Origin: Byssovorax sp.
GTDB lineage: Bacteria > Myxococcota_A > Polyangia > Polyangiales > Polyangiaceae
DNA length: 64,000 nucleotides
Direction: 5' to 3'
Assembly: GCA_025362495.1 (NCBI GenBank)
Contig: JANYGI010000231.1
Location: 26,411-90,410, forward strand
In this document: piece after piece, positions 36,630-45,520 of the stretch
Layout: every line of letters starts with the position of its first letter
Position numbering within the stretch: position 1 is the first letter of the stretch
Translations under genes and position numbers: made by a program
The notes under the pieces: generated by a model
Told to the model about the DNA's origin: nothing
The model's input: the letters and a program-made list of their open reading frames with translations, nothing else
Databases searched by the model: none

Positions 36630-38303
36630 ATGCGCACGCTCAGAGTTTCGATCATCGTTTGCGGGCTCCTCGCCACCGGCGTCGCGTCGGCGCAGACCGA
36701 CCCCAAACCCGCCGGGGACGAGCCGGTGGTGCAGATGGACAACGTCGCCACGGGGCAGCCCGCGCCAAAGGCCGTCAGCGCTCCGGATACGACGCCGACG
36801 CCCGCGAGCGATGCGCCGCCGCCGTCGGGGCGCCCCCTCGGCGGCGGCAGCCCGACGTCCACCGGCGGGGCGGCCGGGAGCAGCGATTGGAAATTGGAGT
36901 TCCATGGCTACCTGCGGGCGCCGATGCGCCTCGGCCTCGGCCACCGCGACAACCCCGCGGCGGGCCAGAGCGCCTCGACGGTGCACAACCCCGTCGTCCC
37001 CGACGATCAATACCTGGGCTGGCAGTACACCGGCGTCCAGTCGAAGGACTGGGCCGAGGCCTTCTTCTCGTACGGTAACTCGTGGGTCAAGGGCACCATT
37101 GGCCTGCTCGGATTCAATTTCTCGGACGCCTCGTGGCAGCAGGCCAGCGCCCAGTTTGGCATCGGCCAGGGGTGGCTGACGCTGACTCCCCACCTCGGCT
37201 ACCAGAACGTGCGCTTCGAGGCCAAGGTCGGCAGCTTCTGGAGCAAGTACGGCACCGCAGGCAAGTACGACGCCGGCAAATACGACACGTTCCTCTTCGG
37301 CCGCACTCACACCATGGGCGAGACGGTGCGGATGGAGATCGACGTCGGCAAAATCACCCTCTGGGGCGAAGAGGGCTTCGGCGCCAAGCAGCCGGATCCC
37401 AACAAGTACAACAACGCGAAATTCACGCTGCTCGCCCACGGCCACGCCGGCGCGAGCTGGAACAAGACGCTCGAGCTCGGCGTCCACGTGCTCCACTCGT
37501 GGGCCAGCGAGGAAGATCGGGAGAACAGCAACATCACCGGGCTGCCCGACGGGAAGCTCACGGTAGCGGGCGCGGATTTCCGGGTGACGAACACCCTCCT
37601 CGGCGATCTCTACCTCGGCTTCTCGCACATCGGGGCGACCAACGCCACGGTTGTCAACGACGCGATCGAGGTCCTCCACTCGGGCGGAGGTGGGGAGTTC
37701 ACCCTCGGGGTCAAGAGCAATTACCTCGACGGCAAGACGGCCTCGAGCAAGGGCAACGGCGCCGTCAACACCCTCCTGATGCAGTACGACTTCAGCCTCG
37801 CCAACCTGCTGGCGAACCTGAAGACGCCGAAGACGCAGTACTGGGGCGACGGCCCGGATCTGGCCGCCTCGCTCTTCCTCATGTACAACGCCATCTCCAG
37901 CGATGATCCGGACATGAACGGCGTGCACAAGCTCAAGTACGGGGTCGATGTGCTGGGAACTCCGCTGAAATGGCTCGGGTTTGGCCTCCGCGTCGACCGC
38001 GTCCAGCCCAACTCCAAGGTCGCCGAGCAGTCCTTCGGGATCGTCTCGCCCCGCGTGGTGTTCCGCAGCGCTTTCCTGACCCACGAAGAGGTCAGCTTCC
38101 AGTACTCGCGCTACCTCTACAATCAGCGCGAGTGCGGCGTGGCGCCGGCCGATCAGACGCTCTGCGTCCAGCCCCCGTCGGCGCCGTCGCTGCCGACCGG
38201 CTTCGGATCGGCCCAGCCCTCCAACGACGCGAGCACGCGCGGCGCCCCGACGACCCGCCCCGATCTCAACGTGCTCAAGCTGCAAGCGACGATGTGGTGG
38301 TAG
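36630..38303 (+). CDS. Outer-membrane beta-barrel protein (porin-like)
   Basis: 557 residues. Signal peptide (VCGLLATGVASAQ), a Pro/Thr-rich spacer of about 65 residues, then many amphipathic aromatic-rich strands (KLEFHGYLRAPMRLGLGH, NLLANLKTPKTQYWG) and a C-terminal KLQATMWW ending in Trp, the barrel-recognition residue. It is 54 bp after the TPR/barrel gene and 47 bp before a CBM11-like lipoprotein gene that is followed by GH9, so it may be the outer-membrane channel for oligosaccharides. GGAAGGGATATCG before the ATG is a good ribosome-binding site. Confidence 0.72.
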   Translation: MRTLRVSIIVCGLLATGVASAQTDPKPAGDEPVVQMDNVATGQPAPKAVSAPDTTPTPASDAPPPSGRPLGGGSPTSTGGAAGSSDWKLEFHGYLRAPMRLGLGHRDNPAAGQSASTVHNPVVPDDQYLGWQYTGVQSKDWAEAFFSYGNSWVKGTIGLLGFNFSDASWQQASAQFGIGQGWLTLTPHLGYQNVRFEAKVGSFWSKYGTAGKYDAGKYDTFLFGRTHTMGETVRMEIDVGKITLWGEEGFGAKQPDPNKYNNAKFTLLAHGHAGASWNKTLELGVHVLHSWASEEDRENSNITGLPDGKLTVAGADFRVTNTLLGDLYLGFSHIGATNATVVNDAIEVLHSGGGGEFTLGVKSNYLDGKTASSKGNGAVNTLLMQYDFSLANLLANLKTPKTQYWGDGPDLAASLFLMYNAISSDDPDMNGVHKLKYGVDVLGTPLKWLGFGLRVDRVQPNSKVAEQSFGIVSPRVVFRSAFLTHEEVSFQYSRYLYNQRECGVAPADQTLCVQPPSAPSLPTGFGSAQPSNDASTRGAPTTRPDLNVLKLQATMWW

Positions 38304-38350
38304 CCCGAGAGAGAGAGCGAGAGCGAGTCAGTGAGAACGGAGAGAGGCAC

Positions 38351-39070
38351 ATGAACGGACGATGGTGGCTGACGGCGGCGGGATGCTGCTCGCTCTGGGC
38401 GCTGACGAGCTGCATCCCCGACGGCGCGCCGGTGGCGAGCGCGGCGGCGGTGAATTCGGCCGATGGCAAGAAGTGCGGCGCCGACGGCGTGATCGACGAC
38501 GCCGAGGATCAGAACAACCAGATCGCCACGAAGAAGGGGCGCGGAGGGTACTGGTACGTCTTCGCCGACAAGCTCGGTTCGACAACCACGCCCGACGGGA
38601 GCGGCACCTTCGCGATGTCGCCCGGGGGCGCCAGCGGCTCGGCGCAGGCCGCGCGCATCAGCGGCAAGGTCGGCACGGGCGAGGTCGTCTTCGCCGGGAT
38701 GGGGTTCAACTTCGTCGATCCGAAGGGGCTTTACGACGCGACGGCCTACAAGGGGATCGCCTTTTGGGCGAAGATCGGCCCGGGCTCGGTCAGCAAAGTG
38801 CGGCTGAAGATCCCCAGCGTCGACACCGATCCGGAGGGGAAGGTCTGCAAGGACTGCTTCAACGACTTCGGGATCGATCTCGAGCTCACCCCCACCTGGA
38901 CGCGCTACGTGGTGCCGTTCAGCGGCGCGACCCAGCTCGCGGGCTGGGGCGCGCCGCGGCCCGAGTCGCTGAATGCCTCGAAGATCTACGGGATCCAGTG
39001 GCAGGTGAACAGCCCTGGATCGAGCTACGATATCTGGGTCGACGACGTCGAGTTCACCGGCTGTCCTTGA
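38351..39070 (+). CDS. CBM11-like carbohydrate-binding lipoprotein
   Basis: 239 residues. Lipoprotein signal with lipobox LTSC, no long tether, then one beta-sandwich domain like family 11 carbohydrate-binding modules (DGVIDDAEDQNNQI at the start, YKGIAFWAKIGPGS, DIWVDDVEF at the end). CBM11 binds mixed beta-1,3/1,4-glucan and cellulose chains. It has no enzyme part. It lies 47 bp after the porin-like gene and 46 bp before the GH9 gene, so it probably serves the same operon. A related lipoprotein is encoded at 47803-48699. Confidence 0.75.
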   Translation: MNGRWWLTAAGCCSLWALTSCIPDGAPVASAAAVNSADGKKCGADGVIDDAEDQNNQIATKKGRGGYWYVFADKLGSTTTPDGSGTFAMSPGGASGSAQAARISGKVGTGEVVFAGMGFNFVDPKGLYDATAYKGIAFWAKIGPGSVSKVRLKIPSVDTDPEGKVCKDCFNDFGIDLELTPTWTRYVVPFSGATQLAGWGAPRPESLNASKIYGIQWQVNSPGSSYDIWVDDVEFTGCP

Positions 39071-39116
39071 CCGGCGCGCGCGTTTCTCCGTATCCCTCTC
39101 TTCGACTGGAAATGCC

Positions 39117-41498
39117 ATGAAAGATCAGGAATCGAAGCGGATGCCGCGCGGCTACCTCCTCGGCGCGCTGCTGACGCAGCTCGCCGCGGCGGGCTGCTCC
39201 TCGGCGGCGGTCACGGCAGGTCCGGCCGACGGGCCGGCCGAAGCGTCGAATGAGCCCGCGCCGATCGACACCAGCCCGCAGCCGGCCGCGGGCGGCGGTA
39301 ACCTGATCAAGAACGGAACGTTCGAGGACGGGACCACCCTCCCGTGGACGACCTCGTTCAGCGCTCCTGCCGACGGGAAATCGTCGATCGTCAAGGGCGC
39401 GATGTGCGTCGAGGTGGATGGCAAGGGCGACAACGCGTGGGACGCGCAGGTCCGTCATCGCGAGATGGTGCTGCACAAGGGCCATACGTACTCGGTCCGC
39501 TTCCGGGCCTACGCCACGGCCCCGACCAAGGTGCGTCCCAAGGTGGGTATGGCCGGCCCGCCGTACGCCGAGTACTGGGCGACGGTGATCTCGCTCAAGA
39601 CCACTCCGCAGACGTTCGCGGGGCATTTCACCCTGAAGGGCGACGATGATCCCAGCGCCGAGCTCACGTTTCACCTGGGCGGGAACCTGGCCGGCGCCAG
39701 CGCCCCCTTCAGCGTTTGCCTCGATGACGTGAAGCTGGAAGATCCCGAGTACACCGCTCCGGTGATCGCCAGGGTGCCTCCGCCGCCGAAGCTGCGGGTC
39801 AATCAGGTGGGCTATTTCCCCGCGCTGGCGAAGCGCGCGATCTTCGCGAGCGCCACGCCCACGCCGCTCGCCTGGCGGCTCGTGAACGGGGAGGGCGCCG
39901 TCGTCGACAAGGGGATGACGGTCTTCAATGGCAACGACGCCGCCTCGGGCGAGACGGTGCACCTCGTCGACTTCTCCACGTTCAAGCAGCCCGGGACGAA
40001 GTACAAGCTCGAGGTCGGCGGCGAGACGAGCCCCGCGTTCGCGATCGGTCGCGATCTGTACAAGAAGCTCAAGTACGACGCGCTCGCGTATTTTTACCAC
40101 AACCGGAGCGGCATCGCGATCACCATGCCTTTCGCCGGCGAGGCGAAGTGGGCTCGTCCGGCGGGCCACGTCGGCGACAAGGCCGTACCGTGCGCGCCGG
40201 GCACGGGGTGCTCCTACTCGCTCGACGTCAGCGGCGGCTGGTACGACGCGGGGGATCACGGCAAATACGTGGTCAACGGCGGTATCTCGGTCTGGACGCT
40301 GCTGAACGAGTACGAGCGCGCCAAAGCCTTTGGCCCGGCGTCGGTAGCCGACTTCGCCGACGGGAAGATGAACATCCCCGAGAGCAAGAACGGTATCCCC
40401 GACCTCCTCGACGAGGCCCGGTGGGAGCTCGAGTTCATGCTGAAGATGCAGGTCCCGGCGGGGAATCCGCTCGCCGGGATGGTGCACCACAAGGTCCACG
40501 ACGAGAAGTGGACGGCGCTCGGGATGGCCCCGCACGAGGACGTGATGAAGCGTTATCTGCGCGCGCCCAGCACCGCGGCGACGCTCAACCTCGCCGCCAC
40601 GGCGGGGCAGGCGGCGCGGATCTGGAAGACGCTCGATCCGGCCTTCTCGGCGAGGTGCCTCGCGGCCGCGGAGGCCGCGTGGGCCGCCGCCCAGGCCAAC
40701 CCCGCCGTCTACGCGCTCGGGAGCGACAACTCCGGCGGCGGCCCCTACGACGACAAGAACGTGATCGACGAGTTTTACTGGGCCGCTTCCGAGCTGTTGC
40801 TCACGACCGGCAAGGATGTTTACAAGGAGGCCGTGGTCAAGTCACCGCTCTTCAAGATCATCCCCGGTCCCCGCAGCGGGGCCAGCGCCTCGATGACCTG
40901 GCAAGACACCCAGGCGCTCGGATCGATCTCGCTCGCCGTCGTGCCCGGCGGCCTGGACGCGGCCTCGGTAGCCGCCCTGCGCGCCGGCATCGTCGCCGCG
41001 GCGGATACCTACCTCGACGTGATCGAGACCCAGGGCTACCGCCTGCCCATGAAGCCCGGTAACGGCGGCAAATACCCCTGGGGATCGAACTCGGTCGTGC
41101 TCAACAACATGGTAATCCTCGGGCTCGCGAACGATTTCACGGGCAACATCAAGTACCTCAACGGCATGATCGAGGGGATGGACTACATCCTCGGGCGCAA
41201 CCCCATGGCGCAATCGTACGTGACCGGGTACGGCGAGCGGGCGCTCCAGAACCCTCATCATCGCTTCTGGTCGCACCAGGTGAACGCGAAGTTCCCCACC
41301 GCGCCTCCGGGGGCGGTGTCGGGCGGCCCCAACTCGGGGCTCGAGGATCCTTACGTGAAGGCGGCCGGGCTCGCGGGCTGCGCGGCGCAGAAATGCTTCG
41401 CCGACAACATCGAGGCCTGGTCGGTCAACGAGATCACGATCAACTGGAACGCTCCGCTCTCGTGGGTGGCCACGTACCTCGACGAGAAGGGGAAATGA
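39117..41498 (+). CDS. GH9 endoglucanase lipoprotein with N-terminal CBM
   Basis: 793 residues. Signal peptide with lipobox AAAGC, a short tether, a CBM4/9-like beta-sandwich (NLIKNGTFEDGTTLPW), an Ig-like CelD_N domain (KLRVNQVGYFPALAKRAIFA), and the (alpha/alpha)6 GH9 catalytic domain. Catalytic Asp 377 and Asp 380 lie in GGWYDAGDHGKYV and the acid Glu 772 in SVNEITINWNAPLSW. The predicted reaction is inverting cleavage of beta-1,4-glucan at the cell surface. It overlaps the next gene by ATGA, so the two are translationally coupled. An ATG at 39141 is an alternative start. Confidence 0.95.
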   Translation: MKDQESKRMPRGYLLGALLTQLAAAGCSSAAVTAGPADGPAEASNEPAPIDTSPQPAAGGGNLIKNGTFEDGTTLPWTTSFSAPADGKSSIVKGAMCVEVDGKGDNAWDAQVRHREMVLHKGHTYSVRFRAYATAPTKVRPKVGMAGPPYAEYWATVISLKTTPQTFAGHFTLKGDDDPSAELTFHLGGNLAGASAPFSVCLDDVKLEDPEYTAPVIARVPPPPKLRVNQVGYFPALAKRAIFASATPTPLAWRLVNGEGAVVDKGMTVFNGNDAASGETVHLVDFSTFKQPGTKYKLEVGGETSPAFAIGRDLYKKLKYDALAYFYHNRSGIAITMPFAGEAKWARPAGHVGDKAVPCAPGTGCSYSLDVSGGWYDAGDHGKYVVNGGISVWTLLNEYERAKAFGPASVADFADGKMNIPESKNGIPDLLDEARWELEFMLKMQVPAGNPLAGMVHHKVHDEKWTALGMAPHEDVMKRYLRAPSTAATLNLAATAGQAARIWKTLDPAFSARCLAAAEAAWAAAQANPAVYALGSDNSGGGPYDDKNVIDEFYWAASELLLTTGKDVYKEAVVKSPLFKIIPGPRSGASASMTWQDTQALGSISLAVVPGGLDAASVAALRAGIVAAADTYLDVIETQGYRLPMKPGNGGKYPWGSNSVVLNNMVILGLANDFTGNIKYLNGMIEGMDYILGRNPMAQSYVTGYGERALQNPHHRFWSHQVNAKFPTAPPGAVSGGPNSGLEDPYVKAAGLAGCAAQKCFADNIEAWSVNEITINWNAPLSWVATYLDEKGK

Positions 41499-42079
41499 GG
41501 GTCGGGGGCGCCGCGGCGATCCCGGCCCTGATCGGGCTCGCGGCGCTGGCCTCCGGGCATGCGGGGTGTGTTCCTCCGATCGATCCTTCGGCGCTCGCGG
41601 CCGTGCAGGTCGAGTCGAAGGTCGAGCCGCCGAAGGCCTGCCGCGCCCTCGGATCGCTCGAAGGCAAAGATACGGATCGCTGGGCCGCAGGGGGCCTCTC
41701 GTACGAGGCCGCGCTCCTCGATCTCCGGCGAAAGGCCGTCAACGGCGGCGGGAATCGCCTGGTCGTCGACGAGGTGATCTCGCCGCGCGCGACCGACTAC
41801 CTGCCTGCATTCCTGATCCAGGCGCGGCTCTTCAGCTGCCCTGTCGCCGGCGCGGCGGTGGCCTCGGCGTCAGTCGCGCCCGCGGCGAGCGCGGCTCCGG
41901 CTCAGGCGCGGGCCTGCGAGCCAGACTGCAGCCCCGGGTACACCTGCTTGCGCGGCGCCTGCGTGTCGGCGTGCAACCCGCTGTGTGGAGCGGGGGAGCG
42001 TTGTGGTGCTGACCGAATTTGCCGCGCAGATCCGACGCTGATGAGCCCCGCTCCCGTGCCCGCGCCGAGCGCGCGCTGA
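41495..42079 (+). CDS. Small lipoprotein, DUF4156-like plus EGF-like Cys-rich end
   Basis: 194 residues. Signal peptide with lipobox GHAGC, an N-terminal domain similar to DUF4156/RcsF-like lipoproteins (CRALGSLEGKDTDRW, LLDLRRKAVNGGGNRLVVDE), an Ala-rich linker, and a Cys-rich EGF-like tail (CEPDCSPGYTCLRGACVSAC). The ATG overlaps the GH9 stop (ATGA at 41495-41498). The role is unknown; its tight coupling to GH9 suggests a cell-surface partner in cellulose breakdown. Confidence 0.7.
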   Translation: MRVGGAAAIPALIGLAALASGHAGCVPPIDPSALAAVQVESKVEPPKACRALGSLEGKDTDRWAAGGLSYEAALLDLRRKAVNGGGNRLVVDEVISPRATDYLPAFLIQARLFSCPVAGAAVASASVAPAASAAPAQARACEPDCSPGYTCLRGACVSACNPLCGAGERCGADRICRADPTLMSPAPVPAPSAR

Positions 42080-42232
42080 ACAATCATTTGGGGTTGATCG
42101 GGACGCGATTTCTGTGTCACAATCCACTGCCTCGAATTCGTCGGTCCGTGATCGAGGAAGAAGGGGCGCTCGGTTTCGCTCCTCGCGGGCCGGGCTCGGG
42201 TTCGGCGGCGCGGGCGGCGGAGGGATTTCGAC

Positions 42233-43459
42233 ATGGTGAACCTATCGAGCTGGTTGCCCCGGTGGATGCGCTCGGCGGCGCCTGCTGCTCTCGTTGGCTC
42301 GCTCGCGCTGGCGAGCTGCGACGTCGGCACGACCTCGGAGAAGCCGTCTGGCACCGGGGCAGGCGGCGCGGCGCCGTCCGGCGGGATGACGACGACCGAC
42401 TCCAGCGCCGACTCCAGCACGGCTGCGGGCGTCGGGGGCGCGACCATGGCGTCCGGCGCCTCCACCTCGGCAGGCGAGACGTCGGCGGCGACCACCGGCG
42501 GCAGCAGCACCACCAGCGGCGGCGGGGGATCGAACCACCTCGCGCCGAATGGCTATTACGTGCTCGGTAACACCATCTACGACGCATCCAATCAGCCGCA
42601 CGTGCTCCACGGCATGGCGCGGCCGTCGATGGAGTGGTCGGCGACCGGGGAGCACGTCGGCACGGCCGACTTCCAGATCATGAAGTCGTGGGGCGCTCGG
42701 ATCGTGCGGATCGCGCTCAACCAGGACTTCTGGCTGGCCGGCGCGGCGAAGCACAACGGCGCTTACGCGGCCAACGTCGATCAGGCCGTCCAGCAGGCGC
42801 GCCAGCTCGGGCTCGACGTGATCCTCGATCTCCACTGGTCCGACCGGGGCGACCTCCAGAATCAGGGCCCGGGCCAGCAGCGGATGGCGGATCAGAACTC
42901 GATCACCTTCTGGAGCGAGGTCGCCGCCAAGTACAAGGGTGACGGCCGGGTGCTCTTCGAGCTCTACAACGAGCCTCACGACGTCGCCTGGAACGTGTGG
43001 CAGTCCGGCGGCGACAGCGGCGACGGCTTCAACGCGGCGGGGATGCAGCAGCTCCACGACGCGGTGCGGGCGACCGGCGCCGACAACCTCGTGTTCATCG
43101 GAGGGCTCGATTACGCGTTCGATCTCAGCGGCGTCCCCGCGCACCGCATCCAGGGGTACAACATCGTCTACGCGTCGCACCCGTACGATTACCCCAACAA
43201 GCAGCCCGCGAACTGGGACAAGGCCTGGGGTTTCCTCGCGGCCACCGATCCGGTCGCGCTGACGGAGTTCGGGACCTTCAACTGCTCGAGCGGGTACTAC
43301 TCGCAGCTCATCCAGGCCGCGGACGCGAAGAAGGTCTCGTGGACGGCCTGGGCCTGGTACCCGGGGGGATGCAGCTTCCCCTCGATCATCAACGACTGGA
43401 ACGGGACGCCCAGCGAGCCCGGGAAGATCGTCAAGGCCGCGCTGCTCGGATATCCGTAG
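42233..43459 (+). CDS. GH5 cellulase lipoprotein
   Basis: 408 residues. Lipoprotein signal (LALASCDVG), a Gly/Ser/Thr/Ala tether of about 70 residues, then a (beta/alpha)8 GH5 domain: acid/base Glu 247 in LFELYNEPHD and nucleophile Glu 345 in VALTEFGTFNC. It should act on beta-1,4-glucan (or mannan) at the surface by a retaining mechanism. GGAGGGATTTCGAC precedes ATG 42233. It is 153 bp after the GH9/DUF4156 pair and 140 bp before a carbohydrate-binding-like lipoprotein gene, all on the same strand. Confidence 0.93.
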   Translation: MVNLSSWLPRWMRSAAPAALVGSLALASCDVGTTSEKPSGTGAGGAAPSGGMTTTDSSADSSTAAGVGGATMASGASTSAGETSAATTGGSSTTSGGGGSNHLAPNGYYVLGNTIYDASNQPHVLHGMARPSMEWSATGEHVGTADFQIMKSWGARIVRIALNQDFWLAGAAKHNGAYAANVDQAVQQARQLGLDVILDLHWSDRGDLQNQGPGQQRMADQNSITFWSEVAAKYKGDGRVLFELYNEPHDVAWNVWQSGGDSGDGFNAAGMQQLHDAVRATGADNLVFIGGLDYAFDLSGVPAHRIQGYNIVYASHPYDYPNKQPANWDKAWGFLAATDPVALTEFGTFNCSSGYYSQLIQAADAKKVSWTAWAWYPGGCSFPSIINDWNGTPSEPGKIVKAALLGYP

Positions 43460-43599
43460 CGGCGCTGGCAAAGGCTCGTTCGAAAGGGGGGATGGGAGGC
43501 GCGGCGTCGCCCCCGGCAGCCCCGGCGCTCGATTCGAGATCACGCGGCGAGGTCGCCGCAGCGCTAAGCTACCGCACTGTCACGTGAAGGAGGGTAATC

Positions 43600-44367
43600 A
43601 TGAATCACCACCAGGGTATCAGGCTCGTAGGCACCATTCTCGCGCTCGCCGGTGCGGTGACCGCGACGGCGTTCGCCACCGGCTGTGACAACGGCGGCAC
43701 GGGAGCGACCGGCACCGGCGGCACCGACGCGACCACCAGCGGCGGCCCCACCACCACGGGGACCCCCGCGTCCACGGGCGCCACCGATCCGTCGACCGTC
43801 ACCAGCACCTCCGGTGGGATGACGACGAGCACCGGCGGCGGCGGCAATGGCATCGAGTGCCCGGACAGCTTCTGCACCATCGGCGCTTACACGGGCTATG
43901 GCTTCGTCTACAGCGACAAGACCGACGGCGGCGCGAGCACGATCACCCAGAAGGGCACCTCGCTCTGCGCGTCCGGCGTCGCCGGCGCGGTGGTGGGCAT
44001 GGCCTACGCGAAGTACTGGGGCGCTGGCATCGGCGTCAACCTCAACCAGAAGGCGGTCCCGATGTCGCCCGTCGATCCGATCCAGCTCACGGGATCGGGC
44101 GTCAGCATCGGTATCTCCACCCCGCCGGCGACGGAGATCCGCGCCGTCATCGACGACGAGGGCGTCGCGTACTGCGCGGTGCTCAAGGGCGCGTCGACGA
44201 GCCTCGTGTGGTCGGACTTCAACACGACCTGCTGGGACAAGACGCTCGCCGGCTCCAAGGCCCTCGCGAAGGCGCCTCTCGCCACCTCGGTCAAGGTCCA
44301 GGTCGTGACCTCGGCCGACGCGGATCGCCCCTTCGATTACTGCATCGCCAGCATCACCTTCAACTGA
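43600..44367 (+). CDS. Lipoprotein with carbohydrate-binding-like beta-sandwich
   Basis: 255 residues. Lipobox ATGCDNG, a Gly/Thr-rich tether of about 60 residues, then one domain (CTIGAYTGYGFVYSDKTDGG, AYAKYWGAGIGVNLNQ, GVSIGISTPPATEIRAVID, PFDYCIASITFN). The pattern resembles galactose-binding-like modules often fused to polysaccharide hydrolases, so carbohydrate binding is inferred; no catalytic residues are seen. AAGGAGGGTAATC before ATG 43600 is an excellent ribosome-binding site. It is the last rightward gene before the TetR regulator, with a terminator hairpin between. Confidence 0.65.
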   Translation: MNHHQGIRLVGTILALAGAVTATAFATGCDNGGTGATGTGGTDATTSGGPTTTGTPASTGATDPSTVTSTSGGMTTSTGGGGNGIECPDSFCTIGAYTGYGFVYSDKTDGGASTITQKGTSLCASGVAGAVVGMAYAKYWGAGIGVNLNQKAVPMSPVDPIQLTGSGVSIGISTPPATEIRAVIDDEGVAYCAVLKGASTSLVWSDFNTTCWDKTLAGSKALAKAPLATSVKVQVVTSADADRPFDYCIASITFN

Positions 44368-44388
44368 GCCCGTCGACGCTCGGCGCGA

Positions 44389-44413
44389 GCGCGCCCCCGG
44401 ATGCGGGGCGCGC
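44389..44413. terminator. GC-rich hairpin between convergent genes
   Basis: A perfect 9-bp stem (GCGCGCCCC with GGGGCGCGC) and a 7-base loop in the 79-bp gap between the carbohydrate-binding lipoprotein stop (44367) and the TetR gene stop (44447). A likely terminator for both. Confidence 0.6.
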
Positions 44414-44446
44414 CTCGTCCGAGCGCGCCATCCGAGAGCCAGGCTC

Positions 44447-45058
44447 CTACGGTGTCGGCTCGGCCTTTTCCAGGATGTTGAGGAGATCTTCGATCACGCG
44501 CTCGGTCTCACCCTGGGTGAGGCCGCGGCCGTGGCGGAGGAGCTTCCACGTGTACACGTCGCAGGCGACGACGAGCTGCATCCGGCGGCGCTGGCGCGCG
44601 GCGCCGCGGAAGCCGCGGAGCAGGTGGCCCAGGCCACGCTCGAGGCCCTCGTCGTAGAGGTTGCGACCCCACTCCATCAGCGGACGGAGCGCGGGGACGG
44701 CGTCCTCTTGCGCGAGCATGTTGAGGATCGAGGCGCCGCGGTCCTCGTAGAACGCGACCATCACCCGCACGAAGGCCTTCGTGTCGTTGCGCAGGCCGGG
44801 ATCGAGCGGGGGCCCGACGCCCGAGCCGATCTCGCTCAGCCACGCAGAGAGCAGCCGCTCCTTGGTGCCGAAGAGGCGATAGACGGTGCGCTCGCTCGTG
44901 CCGGCGCGCGCCGCGACCTCCGCCAGGGTGACATCCTCGTAGCGGCGGAGACCGAAGGCCTCGTACGCAGTCTCGAGGATCTTCCGGCGCCGCGCGTCGG
45001 TAGCGTCGGCGCGCGCGGCCAGGCGGTACGACCGTTTCGCGACGGGTTTTACTGCCAC
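44447..45058 (-). CDS. TetR/AcrR-family regulator
   Basis: 203 residues. The N-terminal helix-turn-helix of the TetR family is clear (ILETAYEAFGLRRYEDVT, LAEVAARAGTSERTVYRLFG, TKERLLSAWL); the C-terminal half is a divergent ligand-binding and dimerisation domain (WKLLRHGRGLTQGETERVIE). The start is GTG 45056-45058 with GGAG upstream; the ligand is unknown. It is divergent from the second CxxCH lipoprotein gene, and the region between holds two copies of a palindrome (TCGCGGCA, 8 bases, TGCCACGA), the expected form of a TetR operator, with a degenerate copy across its own start (45037-45060). Confidence 0.85.
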   Translation of the reverse strand: MAVKPVAKRSYRLAARADATDARRRKILETAYEAFGLRRYEDVTLAEVAARAGTSERTVYRLFGTKERLLSAWLSEIGSGVGPPLDPGLRNDTKAFVRVMVAFYEDRGASILNMLAQEDAVPALRPLMEWGRNLYDEGLERGLGHLLRGFRGAARQRRRMQLVVACDVYTWKLLRHGRGLTQGETERVIEDLLNILEKAEPTP

Positions 45059-45291
45059 GAGATGTCTCCATGTTGCTGAAGCACGCAGCTGGCCAGGCCC
45101 ATGCGGCGGGACGCTATCACACGAGGCGCGGGCGCGGGCGCGAGAATCTCCATCGAGCGCGCCCGCGGGTGCGATCTCACCGGCGCGCGGGTCGACGCGA
45201 GGCGGGACGCGACGCCGACGTGACCGGAGGTCGCCCCCCGGGAGGTGGCCGCCCCGCCGCTCCGAGCGCCTCCGACGTGCTCCTCCAGGCA

Positions 45292-45329
45292 GCGCTCACA
45301 TTCGCGGCAACTCGTTCTGCCACGATTTG
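45292..45329. promoter_or_regulatory. Direct repeat copy 1 with candidate TetR operator
   Basis: A 38-bp sequence that recurs almost exactly at 45371-45408. It contains the inverted repeat TCGCGGCA (45302-45309), 8 bases, TGCCACGA (45318-45325); arms differ at one position. It lies between the TetR gene and the divergent CxxCH lipoprotein gene. Confidence 0.6.
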
Positions 45330-45370
45330 AAATCGAGCCCGCTCGCGACACCTGGGCCCGACCGGCGGCG

Positions 45371-45408
45371 GCGCTCACATTCGCGGCAACCAATTCTGCC
45401 ACGATTGG
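45371..45408. promoter_or_regulatory. Direct repeat copy 2 with candidate TetR operator
   Basis: The second copy, 79 bp after the first, begins with the same 20 bases GCGCTCACATTCGCGGCAAC. The inverted repeat is TCGCGGCA (45381-45388), 8 bases, TGCCACGA (45397-45404). The spacer differs from copy 1 while both arms are conserved, as expected for a protein site. Apart from the two copies, I see nothing else in the 45059-45520 gap except the ribosome-binding site before 45521. Confidence 0.6.
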
Positions 45409-45520
45409 ATCTCGCGCGCGCGTCACGCCGAAAATCGCACAATATCGTGCGATGCGTCAGGCGTATGTGCTTTGCGAGCGCGCGCGCTCATGCGATCTTG
45501 AGCGTCGGGAGGTGAGCTTC